DNA of 64,000 nt, from assembly GCA_002702655.1 (NCBI GenBank), contig PABB01000067.1:186001-250000 (forward strand). The letters run 5' to 3'. The translations under genes and the position numbers were made by a program. Numbering within the stretch: position 1 is the first letter of the stretch; each line of letters begins with the position of its first letter. A model generated the notes under the pieces. The model was not told where the DNA came from. It searched no databases and saw nothing but the letters and a program-made list of their open reading frames with translations. Below are positions 27,597-37,422 of this stretch, piece after piece. The stretch is from Planctomycetaceae bacterium (GTDB lineage Bacteria; Planctomycetota; Planctomycetia; Pirellulales; Lacipirellulaceae).

Positions 27597-28143
27597 GGCT
27601 CGGCGGCGGGGAGCGGCGGGGGTGAAAGTGGGTCGAGTGCGCGGTTTGGGCGCAGTTGTCCAACTCTACGCGCGCCCCGCGTCCCGCGCCGCAGGGTCGA
27701 CGGCAATCGTCGCCGCTTTGCCGATTGCGACAGCCCGCACATTCCCGCCGGTTGGCGCAATCGCGCCACGCTGCGCGGGCGTGACCCAGGGGCCTTGTTG
27801 CAACCGGAAAAATCCGCGCAGCTTTCGCGCTTGGCACGCGCCGACCCTTTTGGTACTTTGCGCGAACGCCGGTCACGGACGACGATTCTCTTGCCGCTGC
27901 TGCCCCGCGCAATGATGCGTGGAAGCCGCCACGGGACGCGTCGCTCGCGATTTTCCCGGCCGCATGTTCCTGACGCTTGTTGTGAGCGGCGGCGTGTCTT
28001 CTCGAGATCAAAACTGGTTGTCCCGGCTCAAGGAGTGGGTCGGACACGGCAAACGGATCCTGGTTGCCGCCGGAGACGGCGTGCGCCACAACGCCCCCTA
28101 TCACGCGACAAATAACTTCGGGCCGACACGGAAGGAGGCCGCC
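27597..28143. other. long divergent intergenic region upstream of rimI
   Basis: No protein-like frame was found, although the rimI frame stays open back to 27919; the 75 extra residues are unlike RimI and lie before a strong ribosome site. Apart from the promoter at 27831-27859 I see no terminator or repeat. The mRNA leader of about 275 nt could hold a regulatory structure, but none is evident by eye. Confidence 0.4.
27831..27859 (+). promoter_or_regulatory. probable rimI promoter
   Basis: TTGGCA at 27831-27836 and TACTTT at 27854-27859 are spaced by 17 bases. Transcription would start near 27867, giving rimI a leader of about 275 nt. Confidence 0.45.
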
Positions 28144-28665
28144 ATGAGTTCTTTCCCCACGCAACAAGTGCGGGTGCATATCCGCTGGATGATTCGCCGG
28201 GATATGGAAGAGGTGCTGTCGATCGAGCAGCACAGCTTCGAGTTCCCCTGGTTCGAAGAAGACTTTATCCGCTGCCTGCGCCAGCGCAACTGCATTGGCA
28301 TGGTGGCCGAACATGGCGAGCGCGTCGTCGGCTTCATGATTTACGAGCTGCACAAGACGCGGTTGCACATCCTCAACTTCGCTGTCGCGCCGGAATTTCG
28401 CCGCCGCGACGTCGGCCGGCAAATGGTCGACAAGCTGGTCAGCAAACTCTCCAGCCAGCGCCGCACCCGAATCACGCTGGAAGTGCGCGAGACGAACCTG
28501 CCGGCGCAGCTGTTCTTCAAGCAGCTGGGCTTCCGTGCGACCATGGTGCTGCGGTCGTTTTACGAGGATTCGCCCGAAGACGCCTACATGATGCAATTCC
28601 GTCACGTGCCGGCCGCCCTGCCGGAACTGCCGGCGGCCAACCGCATCGACCGCCTGGCGGGGTAG
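28144..28665 (+). CDS. rimI: ribosomal-protein-alanine N-acetyltransferase-like (RimI)
   Basis: A 173-residue GNAT protein of the RimI group: EQHSFEFPWFEEDF near residue 30, then LNFAVAPEFRRRDVGRQMVDKL (acetyl-CoA loop) and ETNLPAQLFFKQLGFRAT near the end, the usual RimI order. RimI acetylates the N-terminus of S18 in E. coli; the same target here is assumed. AAGGAGG stands seven bases before the ATG at 28144, which settles the start. Planctomycete-like extra residues (NRIDRLAG) close the chain. Confidence 0.85.
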   Translation: MSSFPTQQVRVHIRWMIRRDMEEVLSIEQHSFEFPWFEEDFIRCLRQRNCIGMVAEHGERVVGFMIYELHKTRLHILNFAVAPEFRRRDVGRQMVDKLVSKLSSQRRTRITLEVRETNLPAQLFFKQLGFRATMVLRSFYEDSPEDAYMMQFRHVPAALPELPAANRIDRLAG

Positions 28666-28841
28666 TCCGCAGGCCCGCGAATACTCGCGAATGACCGCGT
28701 TGCTTCGCATTACTGTGGCTCGCGCCGTCTGTAGATCAACGCCTTCGGCGTTTCACGGGAGGCAACATCATCGGCCTAGACGGCACGATCAAACGACGTG
28801 ATGGCCAAGCGCTTGGGGCAGTCGACGAGGTTGTCGACGTC

Positions 28842-29138
28842 TTGGCTCTGGTCTTTCCCGGGTTAGTTCACGGCATGTTGCCCAGCGGCGCTGATCGGAT
28901 TCGAGCGGCAGCGGAACAAGGAATTGAGTTCCCGGCGGCGCTCAGGCAAGCCCTGCAAGACGCTCCCGCGAAATACGGTGCGGACTACACAGGCTCGGAG
29001 TTCTCGATCGAGTTCAATCTGGGGCCAGCGCCGATTGTCGAGCAGATCAATCTCGTTGTGCGCGGCAATACGGTTGCAGCAGATCCGTATTTTGATCGGC
29101 TTGAGCACGAGTTTGGTTGGCTGACGACGCACCCGTAG
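28842..29138 (+). CDS. small protein of unknown function, start uncertain
   Basis: The frame encodes at least 98 residues from a TTG at 28842 and stays open upstream; 28767-28841 (IIGLDGTIKRRDGQALGAV on) also reads like protein. No ATG or GTG lies in that extension, but GGGAGG at 28757-28762 sits just before an ATC codon at 28767, so an unusual start is possible. The chain is soluble and acidic, with FSIEFNLGPAPIVEQINLVV in the middle. No family is recognised. It lies alone between rimI and the pseudokinase gene. Confidence 0.5.
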   Translation: MALVFPGLVHGMLPSGADRIRAAAEQGIEFPAALRQALQDAPAKYGADYTGSEFSIEFNLGPAPIVEQINLVVRGNTVAADPYFDRLEHEFGWLTTHP

Positions 29139-29459
29139 GTGCCAGAAGTCTTCGCCAGTGCCTGCCCCGACCGCGCTGTCGTCAATGCTTCTGTCGCATC
29201 ACTTGCGTTGCTCTGCCGGGTATATGGGCCGAGCTGAGCTTGACTCACGCGCCCTCGGGGCTCCCGTTGGTCGTCGCCAGCCACCCCTTGCCAAGACGTG
29301 CGGGCGTCGTTTTCGCGCGGCTTCGCGACTTTCGCGGTTCCCTCGCCCAAATCGCGAGTCATTCGCACAGATTCTCGGGGCTTGCCCCGTAGCGCCCGCG
29401 GAAATTGCTCGCTTTGAACCCTGGATTAGAATACTGACTGGGGCGCCGCTTTTCTCGGC
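29139..29459. other. intergenic region upstream of the pseudokinase gene
   Basis: No gene is seen. A possible promoter has TTGCTC at 29405-29410 and TAGAAT at 29427-29432 with 16 bases between, which would start transcription near 29439 and leave a leader of about 30 nt. No terminator or repeat is recognised. Confidence 0.4.
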
Positions 29460-31079
29460 TTGGACATCATGCAGCTTTCGCGGATCGGACCTTTTGCGCT
29501 GGAGGGCCCGCTGGGGGGCGCTGACAGCAACGTGCTGCGCGGCGTGCATGTTGAACGCGGCGCTTCGATGGCCGTCAAATTGCTCGACCCGCGGGTGATT
29601 CGCGGGGCCCTGGGCGCCGACAGCGGCGATTTGCTGGCCGACATCAAACGACTGCAGAAGATCACGCATTCCGGCGTCGTGCGGCATTACGGCGCCGCGG
29701 TCGAGAACGGCCAGCCGTACGTGGCCCTGGAACTGGTCGACGGCGAATCGCTGCGGGAGTTGCTCGATCGCCGCGGCCGCCTGCCGTGGGACATGGTCGT
29801 GGAAATCGCCGATGCGATCTGCCTGGCCCTGCATGCCGCCCACAAAGCGGGCGTGGTTCATCGCCGGCTGACCCCGTCGCGGGTGCTGCTGCCGACAGCA
29901 GGCGGCGTGAAGCTCATCGGCTTCGATTGCGCGTGGGTCGATCACGACGAAGTGGTCGGCCTGCGGTGCCCGATGCCCGTGGCCCATTATCTGTCGCCCG
30001 AGCAGTTCCGCGGCCATCAATCGACCAACTTGCCGGCGTGCGACCTCTACAGCTTGGGCGTGATTCTGTACGAGTGCCTGACCGGCGAACTGCCGTGGCC
30101 GGCGGACTCGCCCGCGCAGCTGAAGGCGGCTCGCCGCGAGGCGCCGGCTCCCCGCGTGTCGACCAAAGTGCTCGACTGCCCGGTGTGGCTCGACGTGCTC
30201 GTGGCTAAGCTGCTTGCGCGCAAACGGTCCGAGCGGCTCGCCACGGCCGAGGTCACCCACGCGGCCATCGTCAATGCTCAGCAGAAAACGGCCAAGGGCG
30301 TCAGCGCCGCCCAGCAGGTGTTGGCCGGCAAGAGCGGCGTATTGGCAATCGATGGCGACCGCGAGGAACTCAAGAAGATTCACCGGCGCACGAAGCGCCG
30401 CGACGACAGCCCGTTTTACGAACGGGCCTGGTTTCTGGCGGCGTGCCTGGCGGCGATCGTGGCGGGGGCCGTCTGGTCGCTGTGGCCCGCCGGCGAGGCG
30501 GAGCTGTTCGCCGCCGCGGAGCCGCTGATGGACTCCGACCGTCCCGGCGATTGGCGACGCGCCCAGGATCAGTACCTGGCGGAACTGCTCGAGCGGTTCC
30601 CCGATACGCAATACCGGGATGAGATCAGCGCGTTTGAGTTGAAGTACGCCATGCACCGCGCGGAGCAGCGGATCGCCAATCTCGACCGCCGCGCCGACCG
30701 CTTTCCCGAAACCGAGGCCGAGCGGCTGTACGCCGAAGCCCGGCACTTTGAGAAATTCGGCGATCGGGTGACCGCGTGGCAGCGGTACGAGGGGCTGGTG
30801 CAGCTGATCGGCGCAAGCGACGACCTGGACGACCGCGCTTTCGTCGAGCTGGCCAGGCTGCGGATCAAGGACATCCGTGCTCGGGCCCAAGAGCAGCAGC
30901 AGGTGGCCGATTTTGTGACGGAGCAGCTGGACAAAGCGGACGGGCTGGTCGCGGCGGGCCAAACGCTCGCGGCGCGCGAGGTGCTGACGACGCTGATTTC
31001 GCTGTACGAGGGCAATCGGGAACTCACCACGCTGGTCGACCGCGCCCGGCAGCGGCGGGCGGAATTGGACGCCCTGTAG
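29460..31079 (+). CDS. membrane-anchored pseudokinase with C-terminal helical repeat domain
   Basis: A 539-residue protein: a Hanks-type kinase fold (residues 10-275), one membrane segment (about 322-341), then a helical, TPR-like outer domain. The Lys of strand 3 is kept (MAVK, K40) and so is the APE-like SPEQ, but the catalytic loop reads HRRLTPSRV (Asp to Arg at 136, Asn to Arg at 141) and the metal loop reads GFD (154-156) in place of DFG. It should therefore not transfer phosphate in the usual way. The start may be TTG 29460 or ATG 29469. It may sense or scaffold at the envelope; no partner is proven. Confidence 0.8.
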   Translation: MDIMQLSRIGPFALEGPLGGADSNVLRGVHVERGASMAVKLLDPRVIRGALGADSGDLLADIKRLQKITHSGVVRHYGAAVENGQPYVALELVDGESLRELLDRRGRLPWDMVVEIADAICLALHAAHKAGVVHRRLTPSRVLLPTAGGVKLIGFDCAWVDHDEVVGLRCPMPVAHYLSPEQFRGHQSTNLPACDLYSLGVILYECLTGELPWPADSPAQLKAARREAPAPRVSTKVLDCPVWLDVLVAKLLARKRSERLATAEVTHAAIVNAQQKTAKGVSAAQQVLAGKSGVLAIDGDREELKKIHRRTKRRDDSPFYERAWFLAACLAAIVAGAVWSLWPAGEAELFAAAEPLMDSDRPGDWRRAQDQYLAELLERFPDTQYRDEISAFELKYAMHRAEQRIANLDRRADRFPETEAERLYAEARHFEKFGDRVTAWQRYEGLVQLIGASDDLDDRAFVELARLRIKDIRARAQEQQQVADFVTEQLDKADGLVAAGQTLAAREVLTTLISLYEGNRELTTLVDRARQRRAELDAL

Positions 31080-31094
31080 TGCGCAGCATGCATG

Positions 31095-31112
31095 CAGGAG
31101 CCTCGCCCTCCC
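31095..31112. repeat. half copy of repeat family A
   Basis: CAGGAGCCTCGCCCTCCC repeats the right arm of the full family A elements at 3153-3221 and 7404-7473. No left arm is nearby, so this is a decayed or solo arm between the pseudokinase and ABC exporter genes. Confidence 0.5.
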
Positions 31113-31246
31113 CTCGCTAGCACGGCTGCGGCGGGGCGGTCGATCTTTCTTCGGGGTTGGGGGTTTGCTACAACCGCCGCGCAACTTCTGCGCTATCGGC
31201 GCTAGCCTCGTCTGCGCCCCTCGCTACCCGCTACCGACCCGCCTCG

Positions 31247-33244
31247 ATGAACAACTTCCTGCGCGTTCTTCGCATTTCGCTCAATCACCGGCTGACGCTG
31301 GCCGCGTCGGTGCTGTGTTCGATCATTGTCGCCATCCTGTGGGGCGGCAACATCACCGCCATCGCGCCGATTGTCGACGTGGTGATGGTGGGCAAAAGCG
31401 TCCCGCAGTGGTTGGACGACGAGATCGAGCAGAAGCGGGCTGAGCTTGCCGAGTTGGCGCCGGCGATCAAAGCCACCGAGTCGGAGCTGAGCGGACTGGC
31501 GCTCGAAGAGCGGGCCGCCCACCAGCGGGCGCTGGCCAGGCTCGCCGATCGCGAAGCCATCCTGCGCGCGAAGCTCGCCACTTACGAACGCTTTGCCCCC
31601 TGGGCGCACCGGGTACTGCCGACTACCGCGTTTAAGACGCTGGTCGTGATCTGCCTGGCGCTGTTGGTCGGCACGCTGCTCAAATCGGTGTTTCGCATCG
31701 TGGGTTCGTACAGCTCGGCCCGATTGGGGGCGCTCACCGGCTTCGACCTGCGCAAGGAGTTCTACCGCCGCACGCTGCGGCTCGACCTGGGCACGTTCCG
31801 CGAGGTCACGCCCGGCGACCTGATGACCCGGTTCACCAACGACGTGGAAATCGCGTCGATCGGCGTGGCCAACGTGTGGGGCACCGTGCTCCGCGAGCCG
31901 CTCAAAGCCGTCGTTTGTTTGGCTGCCGCGGCGTGGATCAATTGGCGGCTGTTTCTCATTACGGCGCTGATTGCGCCGGTGGCTGGCTACTGTATTCACT
32001 GGCTCGCCAAGAGCCTCAAGCGGGCCAATCGTCGCGCGTTGCACGAACTGTCCAACGTGTACGACCGTCTGGAGGAAACGTTCTCCGGCGTGAAAGTGAT
32101 TAAAGCGTTCACCGGCGAGTCGCGCGAGCGGAGCCGCTTCCACCGGGACGGCAAAATGCTCTATCGCCGTCGGATGCGGATCGCATTTTACGATTCGCTG
32201 GTCAGCCCCATGACCGAGCTGTTGGGCGTCGCCATGATCATGGTCGTGGTGATCGCGGGCGGCTACCTCGTGCTCAACGGGCAGACGCACTTGTTGAAGG
32301 TGCGGATCAGTCACGAGCCGCTGACTCACGGGACGCTCACTCTGTTCTACGGGTTGCTGGCCGGCGCCAGCGATCCGATCCGCCGGATGAGCGGCGTGTT
32401 TAACCTGGTGCAGCAGGCGGTGGCCGCTTCGGATCGCGTGTACGAACTGATGGATCGCGAGTCGAAGCTCACCGAGCCCGCGCAACCCGAGCGGTTGCCC
32501 GCGCCGCTGGGCCGCATCGAATTTTCCGACGTGGCGTTCGCCTACAAGCCGAACGAGCCGGTGCTGCAGCAGGTCAACCTGACGATCGAGCCGGGCGAGA
32601 CCGTGGCAATCGTCGGCCCCAACGGCTGCGGCAAAAGCACGCTGATGAACCTGCTGCCGCGGTTCTACGATCCGACGCAAGGGAACGTCACCATCGGCGG
32701 CGTGAACTTGCGCAACACGCGGCTCCGCGAGCTGCGCGCGCGCATCGGCATGGTCACGCAGGAGACGCTGCTGTTCGACGACACCGTGGCGGCGAACATC
32801 CAATACGGCCGCCCCGAAGCGACGATGCAGGATGTGCGGCAGGCCGCCCGCCGGGCCCACGCGGAGAGGTTCATCGAGGAAAAGCTGGCCGACGGCTACG
32901 ACACGCTGTGCGGCACGGGGGGCAATCGGCTCTCCGGCGGCCAGCGGCAGCGAATCGCGCTGGCTCGGGCGATCTTGCGCGACCCCGAGCTGCTGATCCT
33001 CGACGAAGCGACCAGCCAAATCGACGTGGAAAGCGAACGGCTGATCCACGAGGTGTTGCAGGATTTCATCCAGGGCCGCACGGCGGTCATGATCACCCAT
33101 CGCCCCAGCACGCTGGAGCTGGCCGACCGGATCGTGGTGATGGACGCCGGGCAGATCGTCGACAGCGGCCGCTTTGACGAACTGGCCGGCCGGTGCGAAC
33201 TATTCCGCCGCCTAGCGCATCTGGAATTGCGCGAGAGCGCGTAA
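31247..33244 (+). CDS. MsbA-like ABC exporter (permease-ATPase half-transporter)
   Basis: A 665-residue half-transporter, longer than MsbA (~580). Six membrane helices precede a nucleotide-binding domain with Walker A GPNGCGKST (about 456-464), a Q-loop, the LSGGQRQRIALARAIL signature (from about 562) and Walker B LLILDEATSQID. Between helices 1 and 2 is an extra charged coiled-coil insert (about residues 52-115, on the outer side), not seen in standard MsbA. It probably works as a homodimer exporting lipid or drug; the nearby LPS genes make lipid A a fair guess. The ATG at 31247 leads directly into helix 1. Confidence 0.88.
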   Translation: MNNFLRVLRISLNHRLTLAASVLCSIIVAILWGGNITAIAPIVDVVMVGKSVPQWLDDEIEQKRAELAELAPAIKATESELSGLALEERAAHQRALARLADREAILRAKLATYERFAPWAHRVLPTTAFKTLVVICLALLVGTLLKSVFRIVGSYSSARLGALTGFDLRKEFYRRTLRLDLGTFREVTPGDLMTRFTNDVEIASIGVANVWGTVLREPLKAVVCLAAAAWINWRLFLITALIAPVAGYCIHWLAKSLKRANRRALHELSNVYDRLEETFSGVKVIKAFTGESRERSRFHRDGKMLYRRRMRIAFYDSLVSPMTELLGVAMIMVVVIAGGYLVLNGQTHLLKVRISHEPLTHGTLTLFYGLLAGASDPIRRMSGVFNLVQQAVAASDRVYELMDRESKLTEPAQPERLPAPLGRIEFSDVAFAYKPNEPVLQQVNLTIEPGETVAIVGPNGCGKSTLMNLLPRFYDPTQGNVTIGGVNLRNTRLRELRARIGMVTQETLLFDDTVAANIQYGRPEATMQDVRQAARRAHAERFIEEKLADGYDTLCGTGGNRLSGGQRQRIALARAILRDPELLILDEATSQIDVESERLIHEVLQDFIQGRTAVMITHRPSTLELADRIVVMDAGQIVDSGRFDELAGRCELFRRLAHLELRESA

Positions 33245-33468
33245 CTGGCTGCCCAGCTGCGAGGCGGATTGATCTCAGCCGCGACCTAGCCAGGGTGCTG
33301 GCGGCGTTACGCGGCAGGTCGCCTCGACGCGCGGACCGTTTGCGGAACCTCGCCGCAGCGTCGCGGCGAGTCTATGATGCAACTGCGTCGCGCACCGAGC
33401 ACGCCGCGGCTCGCTGCGCTCGCCAGCGCCCCTTCCGCCCTCCCCCCTCCGCCTTCCCCCTTTGCGTC

Positions 33469-34347
33469 GTGCACGAACTCCACGCCCGCCACGAACGGTC
33501 TTTCGAGACCAACCGCTTCGTCTACCCGGTGCTCAGCCGACGGTCGGGGGGGATTTCTATCGGCGTGAATCTCAACCCCGACAAGATCTGCAACTTTGAC
33601 TGTATCTACTGCCAGGTCGATCGCACCCGGCAAAGCGAGACGCGGTTCGTGGAGACCGACGCCCTGCTGGCGGAGCTGGGCGAGATGCTCGACTTTGTCG
33701 CGTCGGGGGAGATCTACCAGACCGAGAAGTTCCGCGACACGCCCCCCGCCCTGCGTCGGCTGAACGACATGGCGTTCAGCGGCGACGGCGAGCCGACCAC
33801 GTACAAAAACTTCGACGAGTTGATCGCCGCCTGCGCGCAGCTCAAGCGGGCTCGCGGGCTGGACGACGTGAAGATGGTGCTGATCACCAACGCCAGCATG
33901 TTCCATCGCGAGCATGTCCAGCGCGGGCTGCAGATTCTCGACGAGAACAACGGCGAGATCTGGGCCAAGCTCGACGCGGGCACGGCCGAGTACTTTCACC
34001 TGGTCGACCGCACGCCGATCGCGTTTCAGCAAGTGCTCGACAACATCACGGCCGCGGCGCGGGTGCGGCCGGTGGTGATTCAGTCGCTGCTGATGCGGGT
34101 GGCGGGCGAGCCGCCCAGCGCGGCCGAGTTGGACGCCTTCTGCGACCGGCTCAACGAGATCACGGCCGCGGGGGGGCGGATCAAGCTGGTGCAGATCTAC
34201 ACAGTCGCCCGGCGGCCGGCGGAGGATTTCGTCGCGCCGCTGGCCGACGCCGAGGTCGATGCGATCGTCGAGTTGGTCGCCGCGCGGACGAAACTGCCCG
34301 CGACGCCCTATTACGGCGGCGCCACGGCGCAGAGCGAATCGCCGTAG
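33469..34347 (+). CDS. radical SAM protein (COG0731/TYW1-like group)
   Basis: A 292-residue radical SAM enzyme. CNFDCIYC holds the three cluster cysteines, NDMAFSGDGEPTTYKNF is the conserved GGE-like SAM-binding stretch, and VLITNAS and KLDAG follow as in COG0731 proteins. The substrate is unknown; homologues include tRNA wybutosine-type enzymes, but no tRNA-binding domain is apparent. The GTG at 33469 is chosen since it begins the well-conserved VHELHARHERSFETNRF; a longer frame upstream is arginine-rich. Confidence 0.85.
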   Translation: MHELHARHERSFETNRFVYPVLSRRSGGISIGVNLNPDKICNFDCIYCQVDRTRQSETRFVETDALLAELGEMLDFVASGEIYQTEKFRDTPPALRRLNDMAFSGDGEPTTYKNFDELIAACAQLKRARGLDDVKMVLITNASMFHREHVQRGLQILDENNGEIWAKLDAGTAEYFHLVDRTPIAFQQVLDNITAAARVRPVVIQSLLMRVAGEPPSAAELDAFCDRLNEITAAGGRIKLVQIYTVARRPAEDFVAPLADAEVDAIVELVAARTKLPATPYYGGATAQSESP

Positions 34348-34369
34348 CGAACCGCGGCGGCGATCGCCA

Positions 34370-35650
34370 TCACTGGGGGATCTCCACGGTGACCGCCGCC
34401 GAGAAGGTCAGCTCCGGATCCTCGCGCTGGGCCAGCGTCTGCTGGATCGTGGCCAGCGTACGGGGCGCGATTTCGCGAAACAGCCGCCGGCCGCGGTAAG
34501 CGATCGTGACGGGGCGATCGAGATTCACCATGTCGTCGTTCAACATCACGGTGACCTGGGCGACGTCGTCGGCTTGCTCGATGTCGATGGTTTGCCCGTC
34601 GCGGGCGGCGATGATCGTGGCGCCGGGCCGGCGCTGATCGGCGGGCGCCGCCAGCCAGTACAGGCGCGGCTGCGCGACATCGTCCTGGCGCCACACGACG
34701 CGTGCCGGCAGCGGGTCACGAGTGAATTGGGCCATCCAGGGCACCGCGGAGGCGTCTTCCCGGTTCATCCAATGGCCGCGGCCGGGGTGAATCTCCACGT
34801 GGTGGGCGTACCCCCGGGGATCGGCTTGTTGCAGTTGGTCAAGCTGGACGCCCCATTCGCGGCCGACCTTGTTGCGATCGTACGCCCCGTCGAGCTCCCC
34901 CACATGCAGGGCAAAGCCGATGTTGCGCAGATTCAGCGGCGAGGCGTCGTTGGGGTGCCCGGCCATCATCGACGCGGCGGCCCAGCGGTCCGCCATGCGC
35001 GGCGCCAATTGGTAAACGCCGTCGCCGCCGGCGGAGTAGCCCATGACGTACACTCGGTTGGGATCGACGCCGGCCATTGCCACGGCGTCGGAGATCAGCC
35101 GATCAAACAACCCGTCAATGTGCTCCTGATGCCACAGATTCCACTCGTTCGTGGGAGCTCGGGGCGCCACGTACAGTCCTTCCTCCGGCTGGTACAATTG
35201 CACCTGGTTGCGCCACTGCTGGTCGTTCACCGCAGGGGCCGCGTTGCCGCCGCCGTGCAGAGAGATGAACAGGCTGCGACGTCCCGCGGGGGCGTTGCCA
35301 AAATCGCGGCTGTCGAACCGGAGCGTCCACTGACCCAGCGTGATCGCCTTGTCGCGCCACTCGGCGGCGCGGCGGCGGCGGATCAGCTCAACCTGCCGCT
35401 CCCGGAGCAACCGCTGGGCGGCAGCCGCATCGGGCTGGGTCAGCGGAACGGTCCGGGCCGCGTCGTCGACCGGCAGTCCGGGGGCGTCCTTGTCGGCCGC
35501 CAGCAGCGCGTGCAAGCGGTCGAGCGCCTGCCGAGAACTCGCAGTTTCTGTAGCGGCTGCGCCCGGCGCCATGGCGACCAGCCAAATCAGATTCGCCAGG
35601 ACCAAGAGCGGGATGAGCAGCGCCCGGGGCGATGTCGGTTGAGTACCCAA
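34370..35650 (-). CDS. secreted alpha/beta hydrolase, esterase/depolymerase-like
   Basis: A 426-residue exported protein: signal peptide from TTG at 35650 (LLIPLLVLANLIWLVAM...), an N-terminal helical part, then an alpha/beta hydrolase. The oxyanion strand is SLHGGGNA and the nucleophile lies in VMGYSAGGDG (G-x-S-x-G-G); the late HPGRGHWMN supplies the catalytic His. This resembles polyhydroxybutyrate depolymerase or feruloyl-esterase-like folds. The substrate is not known. It faces ugd across a 320-base divergent gap. Confidence 0.75.
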   Translation of the reverse strand: MGTQPTSPRALLIPLLVLANLIWLVAMAPGAAATETASSRQALDRLHALLAADKDAPGLPVDDAARTVPLTQPDAAAAQRLLRERQVELIRRRRAAEWRDKAITLGQWTLRFDSRDFGNAPAGRRSLFISLHGGGNAAPAVNDQQWRNQVQLYQPEEGLYVAPRAPTNEWNLWHQEHIDGLFDRLISDAVAMAGVDPNRVYVMGYSAGGDGVYQLAPRMADRWAAASMMAGHPNDASPLNLRNIGFALHVGELDGAYDRNKVGREWGVQLDQLQQADPRGYAHHVEIHPGRGHWMNREDASAVPWMAQFTRDPLPARVVWRQDDVAQPRLYWLAAPADQRRPGATIIAARDGQTIDIEQADDVAQVTVMLNDDMVNLDRPVTIAYRGRRLFREIAPRTLATIQQTLAQREDPELTFSAAVTVEIPQ

Positions 35651-35973
35651 AGCGGCAGTCCTGTGCGGATCGGCGTGCTTGCAGCGATTGTGCGGGTTTG
35701 GGGTTGCCGCGTCTGTTGGGATGGCTGGGGACGATGGCAGGACTTCCGCCCGGTCATTGCCGGGGTTTCGCGACGCTCGTGTCCCCTGTCACCCACCGGT
35801 CGTCATGGCCAAACAGAACAACTTCCTGGGTTTGTCATCACAGTTGCCCCGTTGCGATCTTAGAGTATTCTAAAAGTTCCCGCCGCGACGCCACAAACGG
35901 GCGTCCACACGCAACTCGCAACTCTCCGCACGCGCCGCCCTTCATCACCGCGGCTTTCTCAGGACGTTCTTGA
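35651..35973. other. divergent intergenic region between the hydrolase gene and ugd
   Basis: Holds the probable ugd promoter at 35844-35871 and otherwise nothing recognisable as a gene, terminator or repeat. The AGAGTATTCT segment overlapping the -10 is nearly self-complementary. Confidence 0.4.
35844..35871 (+). promoter_or_regulatory. probable ugd promoter
   Basis: TTGCCC at 35844-35849 and TATTCT at 35866-35871 are separated by 16 bases. Transcription would start near 35878, giving ugd a leader of about 95 nt. No strong SD sequence precedes the ATG at 35974. Confidence 0.4.
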
Positions 35974-37302
35974 ATGAAAATTGCAGTCATTGGCACCGGC
36001 TATGTGGGCCTTGTGACCGGCACCTGTTTCGCCGACAGCGGCAACGACGTCACCTGCGTCGACATCGATCAGAAGAAGATCGACAACCTGAACAAGGGCA
36101 TCATCCCGATCTACGAGCCGGGACTGACCGAACTGGTCGAGCACAATGTCGAGGTCCGTCGCCTGCACTTCACGACCGATCTGGCGGCCGCGGTCAAACC
36201 GGCTGAGGTGATCTATCTGGCGGTCGGCACCCCCCAGGGCGCCGACGGGGCCGCCGATCTGTCGGCCATGTGGAGCGTCGTCGAAGCGATCGCCCCGCAC
36301 CTGCGCGAGGATGCGGTGGTCGTGACCAAGAGCACCGTGCCGGTGGGAACCAACGCGCGGATCTTCGGCATGCTCAAGGAGTTCACGGGCCGCGAATGCG
36401 ACGTGGCGTCCAACCCCGAGTTTCTCAAAGAAGGCGCCGCGATCGACGACTTCATGAAGCCGGACCGGGTGGTCGTTGGCGTGCGCCGCGACGAGGTGGC
36501 CGAGGTGCTCGAGCAGCTCTATAAGCCGTTCTTGCGGACCGAAAACCCGTTCATTGTGATGAGCCCCGAAAGCGCGGAGATGACCAAGTACGTCGCCAAC
36601 GCGCTGCTGTCGACCAAGATCAGCTTTATCAACGAAATGGCCAACCTGTGCGAGCGCATGGGGGGCGACATCAACGACGTGCGGCGCGGCATCGGCCACG
36701 ACAGTCGCATCGGGTTTGCGTTCCTGTTTCCCGGCGTCGGCTACGGCGGCAGCTGCTTTCCCAAGGACGTCCGCGCCCTGGAAGCCATGGCCGTGAACAA
36801 CGGCGTCGAGCCTTCGATCCTGCGGGCGGTCGACGCCGTGAACGAACGGCAGAAGAGCGTCATTGCCGAGAAGATCGACGCCCACTTCGAAGGCGACCTG
36901 GCCGGCAAGACCATCGGCATCTGGGGCTTGGCGTTCAAGCCGCGGACCGACGACATTCGCGAAGCGCCGGCGCTGGTGCTGATCGACTGGCTCTTGGAGC
37001 GTGGCGCCAACGTGCGGGTCCACGACCCCGAAGCCAAGCCGAACGTGAAGGCCCAGTATGGCGACAAGATCACCTACTGCGATCGCCGCATGGAGACGAT
37101 CGAGAACGCCGACGCGCTGGCGATCATGACCGAGTGGAAAGATTACCACTCGCCGGACTTCGCCGAGATGTATCAGGTGATGCGGCAGCCGGTCGTGTTC
37201 GACGGTCGCAACCTGTTCGAGCCGCAGCGAATGAAGCGCCGCGGCTACTGCTATTACAGCATCGGCCGGCCGACGGTCGACGGTCGCACGGGCAAGCCGT
37301 AG
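35974..37302 (+). CDS. ugd: UDP-glucose 6-dehydrogenase
   Basis: Oxidises UDP-glucose to UDP-glucuronate with two NAD+, supplying sugar nucleotides for polysaccharide; cytoplasmic. The 442-residue chain begins [20 protein letters not shown] (NAD loop), carries the [15 protein letters not shown] motif, K205, and the active-site Cys in [10 protein letters not shown] (C261), then the UDP-binding C-terminal domain ([19 protein letters not shown]). Length and motifs are standard. It stands alone under its own promoter. Confidence 0.95.
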   Translation: MKIAVIGTGYVGLVTGTCFADSGNDVTCVDIDQKKIDNLNKGIIPIYEPGLTELVEHNVEVRRLHFTTDLAAAVKPAEVIYLAVGTPQGADGAADLSAMWSVVEAIAPHLREDAVVVTKSTVPVGTNARIFGMLKEFTGRECDVASNPEFLKEGAAIDDFMKPDRVVVGVRRDEVAEVLEQLYKPFLRTENPFIVMSPESAEMTKYVANALLSTKISFINEMANLCERMGGDINDVRRGIGHDSRIGFAFLFPGVGYGGSCFPKDVRALEAMAVNNGVEPSILRAVDAVNERQKSVIAEKIDAHFEGDLAGKTIGIWGLAFKPRTDDIREAPALVLIDWLLERGANVRVHDPEAKPNVKAQYGDKITYCDRRMETIENADALAIMTEWKDYHSPDFAEMYQVMRQPVVFDGRNLFEPQRMKRRGYCYYSIGRPTVDGRTGKP

Positions 37303-37422
37303 CAATTCTCTCGCGCGAGATCCGGCAGCGCGGCATGTCGCGCTGCCCCCCGACATCGGGGGCTCCCCGCCCCGCTCGATACGCTTCTGTCCGCGGTGTC
37401 GGTCCGCTGGCGCCGCGTTCCC

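Noticed and set aside
25830-28115. A 761-residue plus-strand frame
   Set aside because: It is a shadow of the GT-C-like gene on the other strand, with biased H/R/Q/G composition and no domain.
31202-33100. A 632-residue minus-strand frame opposite the ABC exporter
   Set aside because: The sense strand has full ABC motifs; the antisense frame shows none.
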